Origin: Neolewinella persica DSM 23188
GTDB taxonomy: Bacteria; Bacteroidota; Bacteroidia; Chitinophagales; Saprospiraceae
Length of the DNA: 64,000 nucleotides
Direction: 5' to 3'
Assembly: GCF_000373105.1 (NCBI RefSeq)
Contig: NZ_KB890438.1
Coordinates: forward strand, 1 to 64,000
The notes under the pieces were generated by a model that was not told where the DNA came from, searched no databases, and saw nothing but the letters and a program-made list of their open reading frames with translations. Made by a program: the position numbers and the translations under genes. Shown here in pieces: positions 42,544-50,800 of this stretch (the stretch's first letter is position 1; every line of letters begins with the position of its first letter).

Positions 42544-42593
42544 CCTGCCGGCGGCTTACTTTTTGCAGCTTCAAAAAGAAAGCCCCCGGCAGG
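42544..42593. repeat. Hairpin with 22-bp stem
   Basis: CCTGCCGGCGGCTTACTTTTTG pairs with CAAAAAGAAAGCCCCCGGCAGG (two mismatches) around the 6-base loop CAGCTT. The stem-loop is followed by G-rich, not T-rich, sequence, so it is not a classical terminator. Confidence 0.65.
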
Positions 42594-42663
42594 GAGGGGT
42601 GAGAGGATTTACGGCTGACACAGCACTAGCAGGTCATCGGAGGGAACGCTCATCGTTAAAACA

Positions 42664-42705
42664 AAACAACCCGCCTCCCAACAAAGGGAGACAGGCTGTT
42701 TTTAA
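42664..42705 (-). terminator. Terminator for the small membrane-protein gene
   Basis: On the minus strand, CCTGTCTCCC and GGGAGGCGGG form a stem around TTTGTT and are followed by TTGTTTTGTTTT, a typical intrinsic terminator about 100 bp past the gene's stop codon. Confidence 0.7.
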
Positions 42706-42803
42706 GGGGGGGGATTTCCTGAGTAAGCGTCTACTTCATTTTCAGCAGGTTACCTGATGGCATTTGCCGCTGAAGTGATGGTATCCACTTCTTCTTTAAT
42801 TAA

Positions 42804-43010
42804 CTACAGTACCATCAGACCTACGATGAGGCTGATGATCAACAATCCACCGGTAACGGCGGCAATAAACTCCGCTTTGTGGGCCGGAGGCATCGCACTG
42901 CGACGGGCTTCCTTCCGCATACCTGGAGTGGTAAGAGCGGCAGAAAGACGACGCTGAGCTGGCGTCATTCGGTAGGAGTTGTTTGCGGGAATATTTTGTG
43001 ATGCACGCAT
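42804..43010 (-). CDS. Small tail-anchored-like membrane protein
   Basis: The 68-residue product has a basic, Met/Arg/Ala-rich N-terminal half and a single C-terminal hydrophobic segment (about residues 47-68, FIAAVTGGLLIISLIVGLMVL). I do not recognise a family. A good terminator downstream on the same strand supports a real transcribed gene. Confidence 0.55.
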   Translation of the reverse strand: MRASQNIPANNSYRMTPAQRRLSAALTTPGMRKEARRSAMPPAHKAEFIAAVTGGLLIISLIVGLMVL

Positions 43011-43280
43011 GGTTTCAATAATTTTCAGGGATTATTAATAAAGGGTTGAAAGGGTCTCCGATTGGATAAATTCGGAAACCTCTATTTCGCGCCGCAAAGA
43101 TCGGGGTTTTTCCGTTCTGGCGCAAGTTGAGACGAAACAATTGTTGGTTTAGGTGCCTCGTGAAAACAACCCTCGAAATTATGTTTTGAATAGCCTGTTT
43201 TTCAGGCGTTAAGCACCTAGTTCTCTGCTTAAATCCCAACCATGTTCTGACCCTGAAAAAAGAACGCAATAACATTTTTT

Positions 43281-43973
43281 TCAGCCTTCCCGGAGGATAT
43301 CGCTCACGTGGGTAAAAAATGCGTTATCTGGGGTAAAATCGGTAATGACACGACCTGCTCCGGCCTGCTTCAGGGCATGGTGATCTCCTTTACGACGTAC
43401 GCCGATGAGCGGAAGGTTCATTTTTTGGGTGGTGGTCACGTCCCAAATGGCATCGCCTACGTAGATGACCCGTGCGACATCATGTACTGCCCGGGCTTTG
43501 TCGATGGCTTCATTAAGAATCTCGACCCGGCTAAATTTGTTATTGGCGTATCCGGCAAAGGGCTGCTCGGATGGAATGCCAACGTGTTCCAGTTTTATAG
43601 CTGCTGGACGTTGCCAGCCGCCGGTGGCAATGCCAGTTAGGAATTGATCGTCCTCATTCAACCGTCGCCAAAGGTTGGCCGCGCCCGGAACTTCCCTAAA
43701 TTCTTCCGGACTAGCGGTTCTGGAAGTGGACAGGCCTTCCAGGTAGTGGTCTTCAAAAGTCACGCGTTCGGTTTCGGAGGGGAACCGGCCAAAGTGGTCA
43801 TTGAAAGCGGTGCGAAAAATTACGTGGTCCGTGACCTCCGGGAACTGCGTCCAGTCGATGGTAGGAAATGGAAGACCAAAAATGGTCTCGTAACTGTTGG
43901 CGAAGCAACGGCTGTCTACTTTTTCAGAATACAGTAGGGTGCCGTCGATATCAAAAAGGACGAAAGTTTTCAC
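43281..43973 (-). CDS. HAD-family phosphatase
   Basis: The 230-residue enzyme has HAD motif I FDIDGTLLYS (residues 8-17, nucleophile and acid aspartates), motif II threonine in TGIATGG, the lysine in the KLEHVGIPSE region and motif IV VGDAIWDV. A helical cap of about 80 residues after motif I places it in the phosphoglycolate phosphatase/beta-phosphoglucomutase-like subclass. The substrate is unknown. It is divergent from the small membrane gene at 44013 and their -7 boxes overlap. Confidence 0.88.
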   Translation of the reverse strand: MKTFVLFDIDGTLLYSEKVDSRCFANSYETIFGLPFPTIDWTQFPEVTDHVIFRTAFNDHFGRFPSETERVTFEDHYLEGLSTSRTASPEEFREVPGAANLWRRLNEDDQFLTGIATGGWQRPAAIKLEHVGIPSEQPFAGYANNKFSRVEILNEAIDKARAVHDVARVIYVGDAIWDVTTTQKMNLPLIGVRRKGDHHALKQAGAGRVITDFTPDNAFFTHVSDILREG

Positions 43974-43977
43974 GGGC

Positions 43978-43990
43978 GCAAGTTATCTTG
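43978..43990. promoter_or_regulatory. Overlapping divergent -7 boxes
   Basis: GCAAGTTATCTTG reads as TATCTTG on the plus strand (43984-43990, toward the gene at 44013) and TAACTTGC on the minus strand (43978-43985, toward the HAD gene at 43973). The two boxes share two base pairs, so both promoters cannot be occupied at once. Confidence 0.5.
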
Positions 43991-44012
43991 TCCTGCTCAA
44001 ACCCAATCTAGC

Positions 44013-44288
44013 ATGAGTAGTTTAAATATTTTTGCTGAAGTCCTTCAGCTGGTCTGGCCAATGATCGCCATATTTACCTTAATCGTAAGCTTACGGGCGA
44101 AGCAGCGGCACCCCGGACAGGGCAGTACTTTAATGGTGGTCGGTTCTTCCATTGCGCTATTGGTATCTGTCGTTAACACCTCAATGAACTTTGCAATGCG
44201 GTTCAACTGGTTGGATTATGACAGCATTGGAATGAATTACGCCTTTACCAACATAATTTCCATTGTGGCTCAGGTACTTTTTTGGTAG
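44013..44288 (+). CDS. Small membrane protein of unknown function
   Basis: The 91-residue product has three likely hydrophobic segments (about 8-27, 40-58 and 74-91) and a basic loop (RAKQRHPGQG). I recognise no family. The start follows a -7 box by 22 bp. It ends at FW just before the motif-pair hairpin at 44376-44468, which it shares with the convergent M4 peptidase gene. Confidence 0.6.
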   Translation: MSSLNIFAEVLQLVWPMIAIFTLIVSLRAKQRHPGQGSTLMVVGSSIALLVSVVNTSMNFAMRFNWLDYDSIGMNYAFTNIISIVAQVLFW

Positions 44289-44375
44289 GGCTCCTGACCC
44301 TGATCAATTCGATTGTCACGGTTGATGAAAAGCCAATGAGTAGGTATTAGCAGGAACTCCTGGTAAGATTAATCA

Positions 44376-44468
44376 GGCGCGGCCGCAGGTGCGAAAATCG
44401 TTGAAAGTCGAGGGCGAAAGCTAAGTCCCCTGCTCTATAAAACCATTTTTTGCACCTGCGGCTGCGCC
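44376..44468. terminator. Inverted pair of 17-bp motifs between convergent genes
   Basis: An exact minus-strand copy (44376-44392) and a one-mismatch plus-strand copy (44452-44468) face each other, so their outer ends CAGGCGC/GCGCCTG pair to make a stem of about 19 bp around a 59-base interior. It lies between the ends of the gene at 44013-44288 and the M4 peptidase gene. It probably works as a bidirectional terminator, as inverted DNA-uptake-sequence pairs do in Neisseria. Confidence 0.65.
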
Positions 44469-44488
44469 TGAAAATGCTGTCAAGCCAC

Positions 44489-47400
44489 TTATCTCCGGAC
44501 CACTTTACCCGTCCATCTAAAGGTCTGCCCATCACTGATGCTGACGAAATACAGCCCTGCTGGCTGTCCACTCAGATCAAACGAAGCCTGATTACCTAGC
44601 ATGGCGGTTGTTCCCACCAACTGTCCCGTAGTGCTGAACACCCGGACCAAAGTATTGGCCGGAACCTGATTTACGCCATTGATCTCAAGGGAAGTACTGA
44701 CCGGATTAGCAAAAACAAAGTGATGGTTGCCAGCATCCAAACGGCGGGTGGAAGAAGGTGATCCGGACACAATGCTGAGGTTGTCAATCGTGGTTTTTAC
44801 CTGGCTGGAAGCTACGTGTATTTCGATCTCTCCGGCAAAGCCGTTACCAAGACGAACCTCTATTTCCCGAAGCTCATTTCCGGTGGTGAAAATCGGCTCG
44901 TCCAACATTGATACACCACCGGTGTACACGTCGGTAATGTGTTGGTAAAGGTTCTGACGCCTGGTATGCCGGGAGGTGTCCTGCTGCGTAATATCAAATG
45001 CCAGGTAGGGGTTATCAATGTTCGTTGCGTCAACACAAAGCGTGATGGTGCTGACTCGTGGATTTTCGTTTTCGACTTCGTTGTTTAAGAATTCATCCAA
45101 CGGAATGCACTCTTCCGGGTTGTAGAACTGCTGTTGATCAGAGAGGACCAGCGCTTCTGAGCTGTAGTCTGCGGTACAGGTAGGACACAGCTCTATCGCC
45201 AACAATCGGCGTGCAAGAACCTCGTCACTGAAATCCTCCACGGTAGGTTCATCAATAGAGGTAGCAAAATAGCTGCTGAAGTCTTCTTCCCATAATATGG
45301 TCGTCGCTTCATCGGTAATGAAGGCAATGTCGAAGTCTACTTCATTAAGGTCTCCCAGTCGGCTAAGGTCAACCTCTTGCTGGATGTTGAAGAAATTCAG
45401 CCGACCATTGCTATCGTTAGTAAGTTCCCGTTCGTAACTCACCTCATTGTCGGGGGTTTTGTACGTAAAGCGGAAAGTACCGTTGGTAACGTCGAGGCAA
45501 CGGGGAAGGTTAATGGCGAAAAAGGTTTCGACTACCTCCTGGGGCTGTTCACACTGGTCGCTGTATTCTGTATTGGAGAAAGCAAAATTGATCTCTGTAG
45601 TAGTATTCACCGAAATGAAGTTCTGGAAATCGGTCTCGTATAAGGTGGTGCTGTCTGGAGTAGTGAATTCCAGTTGGTTGGTGACAAAAATGAATGGGGT
45701 GGCACCTGAAAGCGTTACACCTACCGGGATTTCCAGTCTGCCGTCCCGAACGAGTGGTTCAGAAAGTACCTGCTCGATAATTTTTGTCGTATCCACTTGT
45801 TCCGTCCCGTCGACGGTGTACCGGAAAATCAATTGTCCGTTCACCAGTGAACCTGCCGGGACAATGCTGTCACTTTCATTAATGAACAAGGCCGTGAACT
45901 GCTCCAGTTCGAGCGGGCAGAAATCAAATTCGCCTGGGCTGCTGGATTGGTAGACTACGCCCAGTTCGAGGGATGTAGATTCAAACTCCACCGGAGTAGT
46001 TTCATCGTCGATGCCAACGGCCTTCCAGGCTTCGATCATGGATGCGTAAGGTGCACTGTCGGCACCAAAAAGATCGGTGGCTGCCATTTTAGAGAGCTCA
46101 TACGCCTCCAGGTAGCCGGAGGATTCCGTGAGGTAGGCGGTTTCAAGTAGATAAACGAGCTGCAGGGCACTGTCCATACCAATTGGGGCCACATCGTACC
46201 TGTAACCGGCCTGACTCCGGCCGTTGTCTCCTTCGGCAAGGAGGTAAAACCAGAAATTCAAAACACCACTCTTTGAATGCACGCCTGCATTGTCGAAAAG
46301 ATCGTACCGCCAGAAGGTGCCTTTGTAGAAGCTTGGGTGGTTGCGGAGGTTGGGCCTTGCCATAGACCGGAAGTAAGAACCATCCGGTCCTTTTACGATT
46401 CGTGCCGCAATTCTCCAGTCAAAATGGTCCTGGTCGTAGTAATACTCGAGGCCTTTGCCCATGATGTCACTAATGCTCTCGTTGATTGCGCCGGATTCGT
46501 TAAAGTAAATCAGCCCGGAGGTGAACTGCGTAAGCCCGTGGGCGAATTCATGGCCTACAATATCGAAGGTGGTAAGTGCGGAATAGTTATCGCAGTTACC
46601 GTTACCGAAAGTAGCTTCTCTACGATTCCAAAATGCATTGACGTAGGTGTGGCGGTTCATGTTAGCCACCAGCTCGAAACCGTCATCATCAATACTGTTG
46701 CGGTTGAAGCGTTCCCTCAGGAAGTCGTGAAATTTTACTGAGGCATAGTAGCCGTCGATCATGGCCGCCTGGCCATCTTCTGAATAGCCCCACTCGTTAT
46801 CGGTATCAGCAGGAGTAAGGAAGTGGTTTGAAATGTCGCGGGCAACGATGCCTTTTCCTCTACTTAGGTCTCTTAGCATATATGATCTTTCGCCCAGGGA
46901 ATCAGTTGGAAAACTTATATCCTGATGGTAAAGACCGTCACCATGACCGATTACGCCTTCCGTATTGATGTTACTAAGGGTGGCAATGGTTCGTCCGGTG
47001 CGTGCGTCCAGAATTACGTCCATATTAACCGGGAGCTTACCACCCTCGGCTTCAACGGTGTACACATAAACTAGCGTGTAATCTCCTCCTTTGGCGGGGA
47101 AGCGGGTGTTGGCGATTGCTGTTCTTACGTTCGTGATGTCCACTTCTCCTGCAGAAAAGAGGCCACTACCAAAATCATTTGCTAAGCGAGAGAATACTTT
47201 CAACTTCGCCATGTTTTCTCCTTCTGCCAGGGTAATCTTACCCTGCATGGAGATATCGCTGAACTCGTGCAATAAGCCTGAAGTGGCGTATAGCTGGTCT
47301 TGCTCGAGGTGGTAAACCACTGTTCCACCTAATACGCGCAGACCATTATAGAACTGTTGGTATTTGTGATGCGTCCTGCCTTTCGGCGATTTGTATTCGT

Positions 47401-47575
47401 ATTGTTTTTGCAGGAGGTGATCCCCGTCCAGGCCAAAGAGGCTTAGGTCTGTGAGTTTTTCATCTCCGCTAAAGGAATAGCTTTTATCGAAAGTTGTGAC
47501 GGATTTGCCGCCAGTTTGTGCGGTAAGGGGGAAAACGAATAAAAGGGCTAGTAGAATCAGGTAAAGTGCTCTCAT
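44489..47575 (-). CDS. Secreted M4 (thermolysin-family) metallopeptidase with T9SS sorting domain
   Basis: The 1028-residue zinc endopeptidase has a signal peptide (ending LTAQ), an FTP/PepSY-type propeptide (about 30-200) and the catalytic domain. That domain has HEFAH (H342, E343, H346) followed by GAINESISDIMG supplying the third zinc ligand, and NAGVHSKSGVLN supplying the catalytic histidine. A long beta-rich extension (about 520-940) precedes the T9SS type A domain (NPVSTSLEI to WTGKVVRR). The extension roughly doubles the length of ordinary M4 enzymes. It should act outside the cell or on the surface. Confidence 0.93.
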   Translation of the reverse strand: MRALYLILLALLFVFPLTAQTGGKSVTTFDKSYSFSGDEKLTDLSLFGLDGDHLLQKQYEYKSPKGRTHHKYQQFYNGLRVLGGTVVYHLEQDQLYATSGLLHEFSDISMQGKITLAEGENMAKLKVFSRLANDFGSGLFSAGEVDITNVRTAIANTRFPAKGGDYTLVYVYTVEAEGGKLPVNMDVILDARTGRTIATLSNINTEGVIGHGDGLYHQDISFPTDSLGERSYMLRDLSRGKGIVARDISNHFLTPADTDNEWGYSEDGQAAMIDGYYASVKFHDFLRERFNRNSIDDDGFELVANMNRHTYVNAFWNRREATFGNGNCDNYSALTTFDIVGHEFAHGLTQFTSGLIYFNESGAINESISDIMGKGLEYYYDQDHFDWRIAARIVKGPDGSYFRSMARPNLRNHPSFYKGTFWRYDLFDNAGVHSKSGVLNFWFYLLAEGDNGRSQAGYRYDVAPIGMDSALQLVYLLETAYLTESSGYLEAYELSKMAATDLFGADSAPYASMIEAWKAVGIDDETTPVEFESTSLELGVVYQSSSPGEFDFCPLELEQFTALFINESDSIVPAGSLVNGQLIFRYTVDGTEQVDTTKIIEQVLSEPLVRDGRLEIPVGVTLSGATPFIFVTNQLEFTTPDSTTLYETDFQNFISVNTTTEINFAFSNTEYSDQCEQPQEVVETFFAINLPRCLDVTNGTFRFTYKTPDNEVSYERELTNDSNGRLNFFNIQQEVDLSRLGDLNEVDFDIAFITDEATTILWEEDFSSYFATSIDEPTVEDFSDEVLARRLLAIELCPTCTADYSSEALVLSDQQQFYNPEECIPLDEFLNNEVENENPRVSTITLCVDATNIDNPYLAFDITQQDTSRHTRRQNLYQHITDVYTGGVSMLDEPIFTTGNELREIEVRLGNGFAGEIEIHVASSQVKTTIDNLSIVSGSPSSTRRLDAGNHHFVFANPVSTSLEINGVNQVPANTLVRVFSTTGQLVGTTAMLGNQASFDLSGQPAGLYFVSISDGQTFRWTGKVVRR

Positions 47576-47777
47576 TATTGGAGTTTAGTTAATAAGGCTG
47601 CGATAAATTCGAAGCTTCGGGGAAGAGCAAGATAGTAATAAGTAGCAACTGTGGAGACGTACTTCTTGGTTGAAGGCGATACTTTGGAATGATTTAACCT
47701 TTTTATTATGTGTTGAGTGTAGGCGCTCTCCGTCCGGAGTAACCTGAACTCGGTCTTGTCGTTGAGAAAATCAAAAA

Positions 47778-47804
47778 GGCCCCTCCGGAATTTCCGAAGG
47801 GGCC
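47778..47804 (-). terminator. Terminator after the ten-repeat protein gene
   Basis: GGCCCCTTCGGAAATTCCGG and the following AGGGGCC on the minus strand form a strong stem followed by TTTTTGATTTTC, 27 bp past the stop codon at 47831. Confidence 0.85.
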
Positions 47805-47830
47805 ACCAATATTCACTATTATAAAACTGG

Positions 47831-50800
47831 TTAAAATCTGGTAAAGCGTTCGGTAATTACCCGTCCATTATTGACTACCCGGAGGAAGTAAGTTCCGGCT
47901 GGTGCGGCAGGAAGTTGAATTTCAACTGGTCCGTTCTCCATTTCAGAGGTGAGCAGTTGGAGTTGACGACCATTCATGTCAAATACCTGGAGTTGCATCA
48001 TTTCACCCTGCATACCTTCCAACATTACATTGAGCCTGTTTCCGCTGACCGGATTAGGGAAAATGCTTACCTGGGCCTCGGTAGAAGGACCACCAGTTGG
48101 GGTGGTTGCGTTGTTCGGATTACAAACGGATGTGGCGGCAAGGTTCCATTCAAGTTCACTGCTTCCGTTTACACTTAGCTGTAAGGATTCGTTTGCGTTA
48201 GGAGGAGATACGAAGAAATTCGCTGTCCAGATACCTGCCTGGATGGCTGTTCCGGAGCGACCGTGGCCAGAAGATCCCCATTCGAGGTAAGAAACAATGG
48301 CGGCAGTATCTCCAAAGCTGTTGATCGTATACAGGCCAAGTTCTGCGTCAGTGCTATTAAAGCCACTGAAACCACTTACTACGGTGATATCGCCTGGCTC
48401 CATCAGCAAATTGCCACACTCCAGTTGGAGGTTACTGATCTGTTGGTACTGTGGCCGGTTGCATAACCAGAAGTCGGCAACATTGATTTGCCGGTCGGTT
48501 CCGTTAAACAGTTCGATCATACCATCAGCCGTTACTTCGTTGAGGACTACATTATCAAAGGTGAAGCCACTTCCACAGTCGTCACCCGTGTTGCGGGTCA
48601 CAGTAATGGCATTCGAAAGATCAAAGCAACCGTCAAGGTCAGCAATGTTGCCACCCATAGACAATCCGGAAACTTCGCCGTAAGCGGAGAGGTACCAGAT
48701 GTCGCATACGCCAACTCCGGCACCGTTGAGGTCAAAAGGACCGTTGTTTCCAGGAACACCAAGGATTTCGCCAGTAGCGTTGTCGGTAATGAAGAAGGTG
48801 GAGTTGTCTCCGGCTACGTTCCCACTCATGATTACCGCCAGTGGGTCAGCCATATCGTCGACGCAAATGGTGGTGGAGGTCTCTCCACCCTCGAGGGCGA
48901 TGGCACCTGCTTCCGCCTGGTTGCGGGTAACGGTGATGGCGTTGGAAAGGTCGAAACAACCGTCAAGGTCAGCAATGTTGCCACCCATGGCCAGTCCGGT
49001 CAGACCGTCTTCGTAGGCCAGGTACCAGATGTCACAGGTGCCGGGGCCGGCACCGTCGAGGTCGAACGGACCGTTCGTGTCAGGGATGCCAAGAATCTCT
49101 CCCGTTATAGCGTTGGTAATGATGAAAGTACGGTTGGTTCCAACGCCGTTTCCGTCGCGGATAATCTCAAGCGGATCTCCAGTACCGTCGACGCAAATAG
49201 TTGTTCCGATGGCACCTTCTGCGAGGGTAATGCCTCCGCCATTTGCTTCACAGGCGGCCATACAGTCTTCGCCGGCAAGGCGGGTAACGGTGATGGCGTT
49301 GGAAAGGTCGAAACAGCCATCAAGGTCAGCAATATTGCCACCCATAGACAATCCGGAAACTTCGCCGTAAGCGGAGAGGTACCAGATGTCGCAGGTGCCA
49401 GGTCCTGCACCGTTGAGGTCAAAAGGACCGTTGTTTCCAGGAACACCAAGGATTTCGCCAGTGGCGTTGTCGGTAATGAAGAAGGTGGAGTTGTCTCCGG
49501 CTACGTTTCCACTCATGATTACCGCCAGTGGATCAGCCATATCTTCGATGCAAATGGTGGTGGAGGTCTCTCCATCCTCGAGGGCGATGGCACCTGCTTC
49601 CGCCTGGTTGCGGGTAACGGTAATGGCGTTGGAGAGGTCGAAACAACCGTCAAGGTCAGCAATATTGCCCCCCATGGTTAGTCCGGAAACTTCGCCGAAA
49701 GCGGAAAGGTACCAGATGTCGCAGGTGCCAGGTCCGGCACCGTTGAGGTCAAAAGGACCATTGTTTCCAGGAACACCGAGGATTTCGCCAGTGGCGTTGT
49801 CGGTAATGAAGAAGGTGGAGTTGTCTCCTGCTACGTTTCCACTCATGATTACCGCCAGTGGATCAGCCATATCGTCGACGCAAATGGTGGTGGAGGTCTC
49901 TCCACCCTCGAGGGCGATGGCACCTGCTTCCGCCTGGTTGCGGGTAACGGTGATGGCGTTGGAAAGGTCGAAACAACCGTCAAGGTCAGCAATATTGCCA
50001 CCCATAGCCAGTCCGGAAACTTCGCCGAAAGCGGAGAGGTACCAGATTTCGCAGATACCCTGGCCTGCACCGTTGAGATCGAAGGGTCCATTGTTGCCCG
50101 GGATACCCAGAATCTCACCGGTGTTAGCATCGGTGATAAAGAAGGTAGTGTTGTCCCCTAAGGAAATCCCACTCATTTCTACGGCCAGAGGATCAGGCAG
50201 GTCATCCACGCAAATGGAAGTGGCGATTGATCCGTCGGTAAGGGAAATCTCACCGGCTTTGGGTTCGTTGCGGGTAACGGTGATGGCGTTAGAGAGGTCG
50301 AAACACCCGTCGAGGTCAGCGATGTTTGCACCGGTTTCCAGGCCGTTTAGGCCATCTTCATAGGCGAGGTACCAGATTTCACAGACGCCAGGACCCGCAC
50401 CGTTGAGATCGAAAGGGCCGTTGGTGCCGGGGATGCCAAGGATCTCACCGCTGATGGCGTTGGTAATAACGAAAGTACGGTTGGTACCTGTGCTATTCCC
50501 GTCGCGGATGACTTCAAGCGGATCGCCTTCGCCATCTACACAAATGGTTACTTCGGTGCTGCCGTCGGCGAGTGCGATGGCACCGCCATCGGTGGCAAGG
50601 CGGGTAACGGTGATGGGGTTGGAGAGATCAAAACAGCCATCAAGGTCAGCAATGTTACCGCCCATAGCCAGGCCTTCGACGTCACCAAAAGAAGACAGGT
50701 ACCAGATGTCACAAACGCCGACTCCGGCACCATTCAGGTCGAAAGGACCGTTGTCTCCGGGAACACCAAGGATTTCTCCGGAGGCGTTATCGGTGATGAA

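Larger units (their letters stand above)
42250..42803. other. 554-bp non-coding region with several hairpins
   Basis: I see no gene here. CCCCTATCTCGGAGATAGTG with flanking G's makes a small hairpin at 42434-42456, which may end the ABC operon. A long hairpin lies at 42544-42593 (22-bp stem). A terminator for the minus-strand small gene lies at 42664-42705. The first 180 bp (42250-42430) look featureless. Confidence 0.6.

Noticed and set aside
48488-50363. Overlapping plus-strand ORFs of about 397 and 325 codons
   Set aside because: They are antisense shadows of the ten-repeat surface protein; their internal repetition is inherited from the opposite strand.
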